From Syntrophomonas sp. UBA1368 (lineage in GTDB: Bacteria > Bacillota > Syntrophomonadia > Syntrophomonadales > Syntrophomonadaceae), in NCBI GenBank assembly GCA_002305965.1, contig DBRM01000070.1, positions 12,711 to 22,307 on the forward strand: 9,597 bases of DNA, read 5' to 3'. Below, piece after piece: positions 1 to 6,672 of this stretch (position 1 is the first letter of the stretch; every line of letters starts with the position of its first letter). The notes under the pieces were generated by a model that was not told the DNA's origin, did no database searches, and worked only from the letters and a program-made list of their open reading frames with translations. A program made the position numbers and the translations under genes.

Positions 1-124
1 AGACCCGTTTATAGGGGTCAGATCCGTATCGCTTCAGGGCTAAATAGCTGAACGGACAGGCTTGAATGCAGACCCCGCAGCCCAAACAGATTTTGTAATC
101 TACAATCACTTCTCCCTTAGCCAT
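1..124 (-). CDS. [4Fe-4S] ferredoxin-like protein, N-terminal 41 residues (partial)
   Basis: The reading frame starts at ATG (124-122) and runs off the left edge, so only 41 residues are visible. They contain a classical cluster motif, C13-x2-C16-x2-C19-x3-C23-P, which binds one [4Fe-4S] cluster; more cluster motifs may lie outside the window. An AGGAGG site sits 7 bases upstream, inside the end of the AOR gene, and the AOR stop and this start share one base (TAATG), so the two are probably translationally coupled. In known AOR-family systems an adjacent ferredoxin-like subunit carries electrons to or from the tungsten subunit (AorA in AorABC, BamC beside BamB). That role is inferred here from position. 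The total length, and therefore whether this is a small ferredoxin or a larger multi-cluster subunit, cannot be told. Confidence 0.85.
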   Translation of the reverse strand, partial: MAKGEVIVDYKICLGCGVCIQACPFSYLALKRYGSDPYKRV

Positions 125-2112
125 TACCTTACCTCCTGCACTAACTGATCCAATTCCAGGTGTTGAATGGTTTCCGGCAGGGGAATACCAGTATTTTCAT
201 CCCAGCCGAAGTGCTTCCAATGCAGTCTCATCATATCATCAATAGGCACGGTTCTGCCTTTGTTAGGGCCTTCTTTAAGAGGCGGGTCACCGGCCATGCG
301 GGGATGTATTTTAAAACTTTTTGGTTCGATACCATGTTTGACATTGAATAACTGCCGCAGGGTCTGCATGCGCTTTCCGATCAGCATGTATTCATCCGGG
401 GTTTTGCCCCAGCCGGTGGCAGCATTCAGCCACTCAAAAGCCTGCCAGTGCTGCACGCCCATGATCTGTGCAAATAAACAGCCGCCTATTCCGTCAACGA
501 TTTGTTTGTAACAGGCACCGGCTACTGTTTTTAAGGCTTCCCGATCGGTAGCAATATATTCCTCATCTTTGGGGTATATTTTCACGGCGGGTGCCCAGGA
601 TACCTTTTCCCATAAGCGTGTCATATTGTAATACTGTGCGGCACCGATGGTATGTCGTCCCGGAGTTGGGTCAGTGCTGTAGTGAACACCCATCTGCGGG
701 TCAAAACGGGAATCATGCATGCCCGGTTCCTGCCCCCCGGCATGGATGGCATATTCCTCTGCACCCGATCCGATTTTGCCGGCTGCGATTTTAACGCCAT
801 CTGCCAGTATATCACCAAGGCCTTCGCGGGCGATCATCATCTCGATCAGTTTGACAACAGCCTGGGCATTTCCCCAGGTAAGTTTCAGCCCGCCGGTATC
901 TTCAGGCGTTAACAAGCCCTTTTCATAACACTCCATGGCAAAGGCTACGGCATGACCGGCGGATATGCTGTCCATCCCCGCCCGGTTGAGCAGCTCGTTA
1001 ATATAGAAGATGGAGTCCAGGTCGCGGTTCATCAGCAATCCCCCGAATACAGAGCAGGTTTCGTATTCCGGTTTATGGGTATGGGTAAACCTGCCCTGGC
1101 CAATATCAGAAATATCACAGACTCCGCCGCAGCCTACCACACAGGAATAACAGTGATATTTACGGTACTCCCGCTTAATTACATAATCAGCATTGATTTT
1201 GCTGTAATAGGAACGGTTGTAATCTTTTACTGAGCCGGCCCAGTTCTTGATGGGGGTATCACCATTGGTGACCGCCATTCCATTGGACATGGGGGTGCCC
1301 CATTTTCTCATCATCAAGGCAAACATCATACCGTCGAGTGGTGCTACTCTTTTTATCGACGTCATGGCCTTTCCCATCAGCGGCAGCAGACTGCCTTTAA
1401 CGATCCCCGGCAGGTTCTGCTTGCGAATCTTGTCTGCATAGGCCTGGCTGATTTTTTTGACTTCCTGGGGGTCGTGGCATTTTATGGGCTTGGAACCAAC
1501 CAGTACGATTGCTTTTAATCTTTTGGAGCCCATCACCGCTCCACCGCCTGAACGGGCGGCTATGCGCCCTCCATCATGGCATACCCCGGCAATAAGGGAT
1601 ACTTTCTCACCCGCAGTACCGATCACGGCTACCGCAGGTTTCTTCTTAACCGTATTTTCAGCCCGGAGGATTTCCTCGCTTTCGGTGGCATCTTTCCCCC
1701 ATACATGGGAAGCATCCTTAAGCTGCGGGCCTTTATTATTGATAAGCAGATATACCGGTTTCTCGGCAATGCCGCTGAAGAAAATACCGTCGTAGCCGCA
1801 TTGCTTGATCGCCGGTGCCAGGGTGCCTCCGCAGTTGGCATCTCCCCAGCCCCCGGTCAAGGGGGATTTGCATACCACCATCCATCGTCCGGTCATCAGG
1901 CTGCCGGTGCCCGTCAGCAACCCGCTGGTAAATCCCAGGACGTTCTCAGGTCCTAAAGGGTCAGTACCAGCCGGTATTTCGTTATATAGTACATAAGCTC
2001 CCAACCCTACACCGGAAAGAAGCATCTCATAGACCCGGTCAGGAATGATACGTTCTTCAATCTGCCCGGAGGTGAGGTTTACGAAAAGGATTTTGCCCAT
2101 GTAACCCTTCAA
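124..2112 (-). CDS. aor: Aldehyde:ferredoxin oxidoreductase family protein (tungsten/molybdopterin enzyme)
   Basis: This is a complete AOR-family protein of about 662 residues, longer than the roughly 600 of archaeal AORs. The family binds a tungsten (sometimes molybdenum) bis-pterin plus one [4Fe-4S] cluster and typically oxidises aldehydes to acids with ferredoxin; BamB-type members act in benzoyl-CoA reduction. Visible family signatures are the N-terminal GYMGKIL start, AARSGGGAVMGSKRLKAI (about 185-202), cluster cysteines C321-x2-C324-x3-C328, PEYET (about 348-352), HAGGQEPGMHDSR (about 457-469), the fourth cluster cysteine C545 in DGIGGC, and a full C-terminal domain with a GWDENTGIP motif. 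An extra cysteine, C332, follows the first three. The chosen start is TTG at 2112, because AGGAGG lies 7 bases upstream and would fall inside any longer frame; ATG at 2100 is an alternative. It follows a moaD-like gene and overlaps the next gene by one base. The substrate is unknown. Confidence 0.93.
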   Translation of the reverse strand: MKGYMGKILFVNLTSGQIEERIIPDRVYEMLLSGVGLGAYVLYNEIPAGTDPLGPENVLGFTSGLLTGTGSLMTGRWMVVCKSPLTGGWGDANCGGTLAPAIKQCGYDGIFFSGIAEKPVYLLINNKGPQLKDASHVWGKDATESEEILRAENTVKKKPAVAVIGTAGEKVSLIAGVCHDGGRIAARSGGGAVMGSKRLKAIVLVGSKPIKCHDPQEVKKISQAYADKIRKQNLPGIVKGSLLPLMGKAMTSIKRVAPLDGMMFALMMRKWGTPMSNGMAVTNGDTPIKNWAGSVKDYNRSYYSKINADYVIKREYRKYHCYSCVVGCGGVCDISDIGQGRFTHTHKPEYETCSVFGGLLMNRDLDSIFYINELLNRAGMDSISAGHAVAFAMECYEKGLLTPEDTGGLKLTWGNAQAVVKLIEMMIAREGLGDILADGVKIAAGKIGSGAEEYAIHAGGQEPGMHDSRFDPQMGVHYSTDPTPGRHTIGAAQYYNMTRLWEKVSWAPAVKIYPKDEEYIATDREALKTVAGACYKQIVDGIGGCLFAQIMGVQHWQAFEWLNAATGWGKTPDEYMLIGKRMQTLRQLFNVKHGIEPKSFKIHPRMAGDPPLKEGPNKGRTVPIDDMMRLHWKHFGWDENTGIPLPETIQHLELDQLVQEVR

Positions 2113-2119
2113 TATACTT

Positions 2120-2125
2120 CCTCCT
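2120..2125 (-). promoter_or_regulatory. Ribosome-binding site that fixes the AOR start at TTG 2112
   Basis: The minus-strand sequence AGGAGG occurs 7 bases before a TTG codon at 2112-2110 that begins MKGYMGKIL, the usual N-terminus of this family. A longer frame could start at TTG 2133, but the site would then lie inside the coding region. Confidence 0.7.
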
Positions 2126-2188
2126 CTTACCAATCGATTTGCTGAAATTACTGTTATGATAATATCTATTCTTATGATTCGGGATTTA

Positions 2189-2422
2189 TTATCCCCCGCT
2201 GATGGGGAAAAGGAAACTTATGACATCCCCTTCCTGCAGTTTCCGATCCAATCGCGATTTTTCGTAATTGACCCTGCAGATCAAGACCGGACGCAAAAGA
2301 AGCGGCACCTGCAGTTTTTTATATACATCCCGCAGGGTGGCTCCGGCGGGAACCGTAAGGTTCCCCATTTCATCTATTTCGTCACCGTTAAGAAAAGCCG
2401 GCGCGTAAACCTTGACTTTCAT
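2189..2422 (-). CDS. MoaD/ThiS-family sulfur-carrier protein
   Basis: This 77-residue protein has the beta-grasp (ubiquitin-like) layout of MoaD: an N-terminal MKVKVYAP strand, a VPAGATLRDVYKKL segment (about 24-37), an LQEGDVISFLFP segment near the end, and a C-terminal Gly-Gly. In the family that tail is thiocarboxylated and donates sulfur to make the molybdopterin dithiolene. The start is supported by AAGGAG 6 bases upstream, and two stop codons lie in tandem. It sits directly upstream of the AOR gene, 76 bases away, and downstream of the molybdenum hydroxylase genes. MoaD-like genes are common partners of AOR genes, so a role in pterin-cofactor supply to the AOR, and perhaps to the hydroxylase, is likely. 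It could be a paralogue dedicated to the tungsten cofactor rather than the housekeeping MoaD. Confidence 0.85.
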   Translation of the reverse strand: MKVKVYAPAFLNGDEIDEMGNLTVPAGATLRDVYKKLQVPLLLRPVLICRVNYEKSRLDRKLQEGDVISFLFPISGG

Positions 2423-2575
2423 ATTGATCTCCTTGTCTTAAAAATCTTTGATCTCCGCCGATAGGATTTGATGATCCGGATATATAGTAATATATGACTG
2501 GTCGTGGCATAATATTTCTGCCATTGACGTCGGTTATATAGGATACGGAGAATGAATAGCGGAAATGTCTTTGTG

Positions 2576-2663
2576 AACTGCACAAAAGGCTACACAGTTT
2601 TCGACGAACAGCTTGCCAACGCCTGTTGCTGCATAAGGGTGCTCCTCATCCCATCAGATGCAG
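2576..2663 (-). other. Two further possible stem-loops in the intergenic RNA
   Basis: In minus-strand RNA, CTGCAT (revcomp of 2658-2663) can pair with ATGCAG (revcomp of 2629-2634), enclosing a 3-bp GGG/CCC helix formed by 2650-2652 and 2637-2639. Further on, 2576-2599 can form a 9-pair stem with a 6-base loop, though three consecutive pairs are G-U. Alone these are modest, but they follow the strong hairpin at 2668-2692. Chance folding is possible. Confidence 0.25.
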
Positions 2664-2667
2664 TTCT

Positions 2668-2692
2668 TTTGCCAATGCAAATCATTAGCAAA
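2668..2692 (-). other. 10-bp RNA hairpin just after the hydroxylase large-subunit gene
   Basis: In minus-strand RNA the arms at 2683-2692 and 2668-2677 pair over 10 positions, with one G-U pair and a 5-base loop. The structure begins 21 bases after the stop codon at 2714. No run of U follows, so it is not a standard intrinsic terminator. It could stabilise the 3' end of the hydroxylase message, slow polymerase, or belong to a larger structured RNA with the elements at 2629-2663 and 2576-2599. Confidence 0.45.
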
Positions 2693-2713
2693 CTTTATTT
2701 GATTCTGCACCAA

Positions 2714-4993
2714 TTATTTTTCCTTGTGCATCCCCATATACACTTTTTCGGCGGTGATGGGCAGTTCCCGGATGTTTACATGAACGCCGTTGTAAACAGC
2801 ATTGGCAATGGCCGGTGACGGGGTATTGATGACCACCTCGCCGATGGATTTCGCGCCGAAAGGCCCGGTAGGTTCATAACTGCTCTCAAAGGCCACCCGG
2901 ATGGTTCCCACGTCCAGCCGGGACGGGATCTTGTATTGCATCAGTGAATTAGAGACCATCTGCCCTTTTTCCGTGTATTTGATGTCCTCATACAGCGCCA
3001 TGCCGATGCCCTGGGCAATACCTCCTTCGGTTTGAACCCGGGCCAGGTTTGTATTGATCACAGTGCCGCAATCCACCACTGCCACATAATCGATCAAGTC
3101 TACTTTTCCCGTTTCCTTGTCGATCTCCACCTCTGCCATACCTACCACGAAGGGCGGGGGAGAGACAGGTGAGCTGAATGATTCTGTAGCGGACAGAGCG
3201 TTACTGTTTCCGCACATGGCACCATTGGCCAGATCTTTTAAACTGATGGACTCATCCGTATCCACCCGGTAAACTTTTTCGCCATCAATTTCAATATCTT
3301 CAACCGGGCAGCCTAATTGTGCGGACCCTTCAGCCTTGATCCTTTGCCGCAGTGCTGCGCAGGTTTTGACCACCGCATTGCCGGTGACATATGCAGTTGA
3401 AGATGCGTAAGAACCGGTGTCATAGGGGGAAGCATCCGTATCAACGCCGGATACGATAATGTTTTCGACGCTGCAATCCAGACATTCAGCAGCGATCTGG
3501 GCCAGACTGGTATCACAGCCGGTACCCATGTCAGTCGCTCCGATGGACATGCTGTAAAAGCCGTCATCATTGACCTTGATGGATACAGACGCCGTATCGA
3601 CACCGGAGATCCCTGATCCCTGCATGGTCATGGCCACCCCCACGCTGCGGATCTTTCCGTTGCCCATGTCTTTGCACGGGTATTTATCATCCCAGCCGAT
3701 CATGGCTTTGGCTTTGGCCATACAACGATCCAAAGCACAGCTGTTCAGTTTTTCCCCGTAATAGGCAGGCATGACCTGACCCTGGCGAACCATATTGATC
3801 TCCCGGATCCGCACCGGATCCATCTGCATTTTGGCGGCCAGTTCATTGACAGCTGATTCTACGGCAAAGCAGCCCTGGGTAGCCCCATATCCCCTGTATG
3901 CTCCGGCAGACATGACATTTGTATAGACAACATCATAACCGAAACGGAAGGCCTCGACCTTACCATACAGCGGAATACTCTTGTGGCCGGACAAGCCTAC
4001 AGTGGTCGGGCCGTGCTCCCCATAGGCACCGGTATTGGAAAGAGTGTAAACATCTATGCCCCTGATGATGCCCTCCTTGTCAGCCCCCAGCCGGACCCTG
4101 ATCTCCATTTCATGCCGGGGGGAAGACGAGGTAAAACTTTCGCGCCGGGTATAGATGATCATGGCGGGTTTGCCGGTCTTCCATGTAACAATGGCGGGAT
4201 ATATCTCTGATACAGCAGTTTGCTTGGCACCAAAACCGCCGCCGATCCTGGGTTTGATCACGCGGATCTGCGATTTGGGGATGCCAATGGCATTGGCCAG
4301 AATCCTCCGCACATGGAAGGGGACCTGGGTGGAAGAGACACAAACCAGCCTTCCGAAGGTATCCAAATGAGTGAATGTGCGGAAGGTTTCCATCATGACC
4401 TGCTGATTGGCCTTGGTATGATAGGTCTGTTCTATGATCCACTCACATTCACTGATGACCTGGTCGACATCGCCATACTCCACTTCTTCACTGGCGCATA
4501 GATTGCGCCGGTTATCGGCTCCCACCGGAGCGAGGCTTTTCCAGTTTTCCTCTGGATGTATAATGACCTCATGGTCAAGGGCCCTTCTGAAATCCAGCAC
4601 TGGCTGCAAAACTTCATACTGCACCTTGATCAGATCCAGTGCTTCTTCAACCGCTTTTTCATTTTCACCGGCAACAATTGCCACCGCATCCCCTACGTAG
4701 CGCAGACGCTGGTCCAGAATGAGCCGGTCATAGGGGCTGGGTTCAGGATAGGTCTGACCGGCCAGTGTAAAGCGGCTGTCCGGCACATCTTTATAGGTTA
4801 AAATACATTCGATACCGGGCACCTGCAAGGCCGGCCCGATATCGATTTCTTTGATCAGTGCATGGGCATGTGGACTGCCCAGGAGTTTTACCACCAGACA
4901 GTCTTTCGGGGCAATGTCCTGCGTGTAAACCGGTTTCCCGGTGACCAGAGCCATGGCATCTTTTTTGCGGACCGGTTGATCAATTGCGCTCAT
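2714..4993 (-). CDS. Molybdopterin-binding catalytic subunit of a xanthine dehydrogenase/CO dehydrogenase-family hydroxylase
   Basis: The protein has about 759 residues, normal for the large subunit of three-subunit molybdenum hydroxylases. These enzymes insert water-derived oxygen into C-H bonds of N-heterocycles, aldehydes or similar compounds. Visible signatures are the N-terminal domain beginning near ALVTGKPVYTQDI, the molybdopterin-contact motif GGGFGAK (251-257), AYRGYG (365-370), an MGTG segment (about 489-492) followed by QIAAE, and GAKSIGE (713-719) with the conserved catalytic glutamate E719. The loop lacks the AYRCSFR signature of true CO dehydrogenase, so this is not CoxL in the strict sense. 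The start is ATG at 4993; it overlaps the [2Fe-2S] gene by 14 bases, and GAAAGGGG lies 9 bases upstream. A longer TTG start is less likely. Substrate is not predictable from the sequence alone; purine, nicotinate-like or aldehyde substrates are all possible. Confidence 0.93.
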   Translation of the reverse strand: MSAIDQPVRKKDAMALVTGKPVYTQDIAPKDCLVVKLLGSPHAHALIKEIDIGPALQVPGIECILTYKDVPDSRFTLAGQTYPEPSPYDRLILDQRLRYVGDAVAIVAGENEKAVEEALDLIKVQYEVLQPVLDFRRALDHEVIIHPEENWKSLAPVGADNRRNLCASEEVEYGDVDQVISECEWIIEQTYHTKANQQVMMETFRTFTHLDTFGRLVCVSSTQVPFHVRRILANAIGIPKSQIRVIKPRIGGGFGAKQTAVSEIYPAIVTWKTGKPAMIIYTRRESFTSSSPRHEMEIRVRLGADKEGIIRGIDVYTLSNTGAYGEHGPTTVGLSGHKSIPLYGKVEAFRFGYDVVYTNVMSAGAYRGYGATQGCFAVESAVNELAAKMQMDPVRIREINMVRQGQVMPAYYGEKLNSCALDRCMAKAKAMIGWDDKYPCKDMGNGKIRSVGVAMTMQGSGISGVDTASVSIKVNDDGFYSMSIGATDMGTGCDTSLAQIAAECLDCSVENIIVSGVDTDASPYDTGSYASSTAYVTGNAVVKTCAALRQRIKAEGSAQLGCPVEDIEIDGEKVYRVDTDESISLKDLANGAMCGNSNALSATESFSSPVSPPPFVVGMAEVEIDKETGKVDLIDYVAVVDCGTVINTNLARVQTEGGIAQGIGMALYEDIKYTEKGQMVSNSLMQYKIPSRLDVGTIRVAFESSYEPTGPFGAKSIGEVVINTPSPAIANAVYNGVHVNIRELPITAEKVYMGMHKEK

Positions 4994-5453
4994 ATTCCTG
5001 TGCCCCTTTCCTGTCAAGATAAAGCTTTATGGCCCGCAGCTGGCTCATATAACCGCTGCAGCGGCATAAGCTGCCGCTTAAATATTCTTTTATTTCCTCA
5101 TCGGACGGATTATTAAGTTCCTTTTCCATGGCCAGGACGCTGATAACCAAACCGGGGCTGCAAAATCCGCATTGTTCTGCTCCCTGGTCTGCCATGAAGG
5201 AACCGAATTCTTCTGCTTGTGGCTGCAGGCCTTCCAAAGTATAGACGTGTTTTCCGTCAGCTCTGGCCGCCAGAGTCGAACAGGATAAGACAGGCTTGTC
5301 TTCCAGCAGCACTGAACAAAGGCCGCAATTGGAGGTTTCACAGCCGCGTTTAACGCTGTAACAGCCGTTGTTTCTGAGGAAATCTATCAGCAGCAGATCG
5401 GCTTCAATTTCCCGGGTCAGTTGTCTGCCGTTTAACCATATATTGATGATCAC
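4980..5453 (-). CDS. [2Fe-2S] electron-transfer subunit of the molybdenum hydroxylase
   Basis: This 157-residue protein matches the usual length of the small subunit (about 155-165). It carries both expected clusters: the plant-ferredoxin type with C38, C43, C46 and C58 (in GCETSNCGLC and LSC), and the hydroxylase-specific cluster with C95, C98, C130 and C132 (in QCGFCSPG and CRCSGY). The glutamine before C95 is the usual pterin-contacting residue. It passes electrons from the molybdenum site to FAD. The start is GTG at 5453, forming a GTGA overlap with the stop of the FAD-subunit gene and preceded by AGAGGGG 7 bases upstream; longer frames lack a site and would overlap that gene by over 100 bases. 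Its own stop overlaps the large-subunit start by 14 bases, so the three genes are probably translated in concert. Confidence 0.93.
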   Translation of the reverse strand: MIINIWLNGRQLTREIEADLLLIDFLRNNGCYSVKRGCETSNCGLCSVLLEDKPVLSCSTLAARADGKHVYTLEGLQPQAEEFGSFMADQGAEQCGFCSPGLVISVLAMEKELNNPSDEEIKEYLSGSLCRCSGYMSQLRAIKLYLDRKGAQEYERN

Positions 5454-6247
5454 GCCGTCACCCCTCTCAAGATTTCCTGCAAGGCTCTTTTTACATAAAC
5501 GAAGGCCAAATGGCGTCGGTATTCCTGCCCCGCCCGTATATCGCTGCCGTATTTGTACTGATCCCTGGCCCATTCAGCCAAGGCTGCGATCTCATCATCG
5601 GCAGAATTTTCATCCAGCAGGCAATCATCCTTTATAAGCAGACTGGCTTTTCCCGGCCGGGCACCGATGGAAATGAAAAGGGTATTGTCTTTTTTAGCCG
5701 CTGCCGCCGCAATGATCGGAAAATCCGTGCGGGTGATGCGTTGGGATTGATAAGATGCCTTCCGGCCGTCTTTTTTAATATGAATGCGAACCAGGATATC
5801 ATTGTCGGATTTCATCGTGGCAAATTCATGCAGCGGTACGATGCCGCCCTTATATAGCTCCACATAACAATCCAGGGCCAAAAGACATGTCAAAACATCG
5901 GAAAAACCGAAACGTCCGTAAACGCTTCCGCCCACCGTGGCGCCATTGCGAAACTGCACCCCCACGATATGATGCACAGCCTCCCTTATAACACCCTGGA
6001 ATGCATGGTGCAAACCTTCGTGCAGTTCCAGCGTTCTCAGCGAGCACATACAGCCGATGCTGAACTCCTCGCCGGTTTCTTCAATGGTATCCAAAGACAG
6101 CCCTGACAGGTCGATGGCATTTTCGATCTTGCGGTTACCCATTTTAAGCCACATAAATCCGCCCAGAACAGTATTCATACGTTCCTGATTCAGCTCATAA
6201 GCTTCGGCTAAACTTTTTACCCTGACAAAACGTTCAATGCTTACCAT
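5450..6247 (-). CDS. FAD-binding subunit of the molybdenum hydroxylase
   Basis: The 265-residue protein belongs to the CoxM/XdhB-like FAD subunit family and is slightly short (about 280-290 is common). Visible features are the first FAD loop in altered form, LGGFMWL (28-34, where AGGTDL is typical), the second loop FRNGATVGGSV (99-109) followed by SDVLTCLLAL, and the C-terminal YGSDIRAGQEYRRHLAFVYVKRAL (233-256) typical of the CO-dehydrogenase FAD C-terminal domain. It accepts electrons from the [2Fe-2S] subunit and passes them to an external acceptor. The ATG start at 6247 has AGGAGG 5 bases upstream. It is the first gene of the operon, and its message probably carries a long leader containing a terminator-like hairpin at 6354-6382. 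Confidence 0.92.
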   Translation of the reverse strand: MVSIERFVRVKSLAEAYELNQERMNTVLGGFMWLKMGNRKIENAIDLSGLSLDTIEETGEEFSIGCMCSLRTLELHEGLHHAFQGVIREAVHHIVGVQFRNGATVGGSVYGRFGFSDVLTCLLALDCYVELYKGGIVPLHEFATMKSDNDILVRIHIKKDGRKASYQSQRITRTDFPIIAAAAAKKDNTLFISIGARPGKASLLIKDDCLLDENSADDEIAALAEWARDQYKYGSDIRAGQEYRRHLAFVYVKRALQEILRGVTA

Positions 6248-6353
6248 GGAGACCTCCTGCCAATATGGTTTAGAAAAATCTTTTTCATGATTATATTATA
6301 ACTTGCCATGATGACTATCAGCCAAATATTATTTGACCTTTGGATTTTCCCTG

Positions 6354-6382
6354 AAAAATAACCCCTCCAGATTCGGAGGGGC
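6354..6382 (-). terminator. Intrinsic terminator hairpin in the hydroxylase leader (possible attenuator)
   Basis: On the minus strand CCCCTCC (revcomp of 6375-6381) pairs with GGAGGGG (revcomp of 6362-6368) around a 6-base loop, extended by a G-U pair, and is followed at once by TTATTTTT. The plus-strand reading also forms the stem, with a poorer tail CTTTTCTCT. No gene ends just upstream on either strand. The FAD-subunit start codon lies about 107 bases downstream on the minus strand, so the hairpin may stop or regulate transcription into the operon. No antiterminator fold or known riboswitch was recognised. Confidence 0.65.
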
Positions 6383-6541
6383 TTTTCTCTGATTAATATG
6401 TTGATTCTTTTATTTGTTTCTTCTATTGCTTCAATGAGTTCATTCATCTCCAGATCTACGTCAATATTCATCCGTCCCAGCGAAACCGGGCGTCTTCATT
6501 TTTTGGCAGCGGGTTGGATAAATTAAAATAAGAGCAGAATT

Positions 6542-6581
6542 ATTATGGTTCGTACAGTTGTGAAACAAATATTTTTGTTTC
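6542..6581 (-). promoter_or_regulatory. Inverted-repeat operator candidate with possible -10 box
   Basis: An inverted repeat with 8-bp perfect arms, GAAACAAA (6562-6569) and TTTGTTTC (6574-6581), has a 4-base spacer. On the minus strand a -10-like CATAAT (6542-6547) lies so that the repeat covers the -35 region; no good -35 hexamer is visible, which would fit an activator-dependent or weak promoter. The repeat lies about 315 bases from the hydroxylase operon start and about 100 bases from the crotonase start, so one regulator could act on both. The regulator is not in the window, and the promoter call is tentative. Confidence 0.4.
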
Positions 6582-6666
6582 GTAGGAAGGTTTTCAAGCT
6601 CTTAACAGAGAAATTTGTATTCTAAGAAGAAATGGACTGGTCGATATCTATCAATATGATTATCGT

Positions 6667-6672
6667 AGGAGG
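6667..6672 (+). promoter_or_regulatory. Ribosome-binding site that sets the crotonase start at GTG 6683
   Basis: AGGAGG lies 10 bases before an in-frame GTG at 6683. The protein then begins MVEWQKDGTVAIM, as expected for this superfamily. An upstream ATG at 6632 would add 17 residues unlike the family, has no site of its own, and would bury this one. Confidence 0.65.

Larger units (their letters stand above)
2423..2713. other. 291-bp gap between hydroxylase genes and moaD-like gene
   Basis: No convincing gene lies here. Read on the minus strand, the first 140 bases after the hydroxylase stop fold into one strong hairpin and perhaps two weaker ones (separate entries). After those the sequence becomes AT-rich, with TATATA runs at about 2480-2495 and 2535-2540, and carries a short inverted repeat at 2505-2523 (TGGCA, 9-base spacer, TGCCA). 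A separate promoter for the moaD-aor-ferredoxin genes could lie here, but I see no good -35/-10 pair and no GG-N10-GC sigma-54 signature. The longest minus-strand open frame, about 38 codons ending near 2536, has no start of its own. Confidence 0.6.

Noticed and set aside
2505..2523. Sigma-54 promoter (TGGCA...TGC) upstream of the moaD-like gene
   Set aside because: The GG and GC dinucleotides are 12 bases apart instead of 10.
2600..2644. 14-codon minus-strand leader-like frame (MQQQALAS...) with a good ribosome-binding site
   Set aside because: Too short to judge, lies inside predicted stem-loops, and shows no codon pattern expected of a leader peptide.
2552..2818. 88-codon plus-strand frame in the gap before the large-subunit gene
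   Set aside because: Half of it is antisense to the conserved end of the large subunit, its start has a poorly spaced site, and the protein has no recognisable pattern.
2714..4993. True aerobic CO dehydrogenase (CoxL)
   Set aside because: The AYRCSFR active-site loop is absent; the protein has AYRGYGATQG as in the wider xanthine dehydrogenase family.
6241..6471. 76-codon minus-strand frame with a Spo0E-like first helix
   Set aside because: It reads through an intrinsic terminator, overlaps the FAD-subunit start, has no spaced ribosome-binding site and lacks the SQ-LD second helix.
6383..6600. Known molybdenum-cofactor riboswitch
   Set aside because: Some short resemblance around GTAGATCTGG, but the conserved stems could not be traced by eye, so it is left as an unassigned attenuator.
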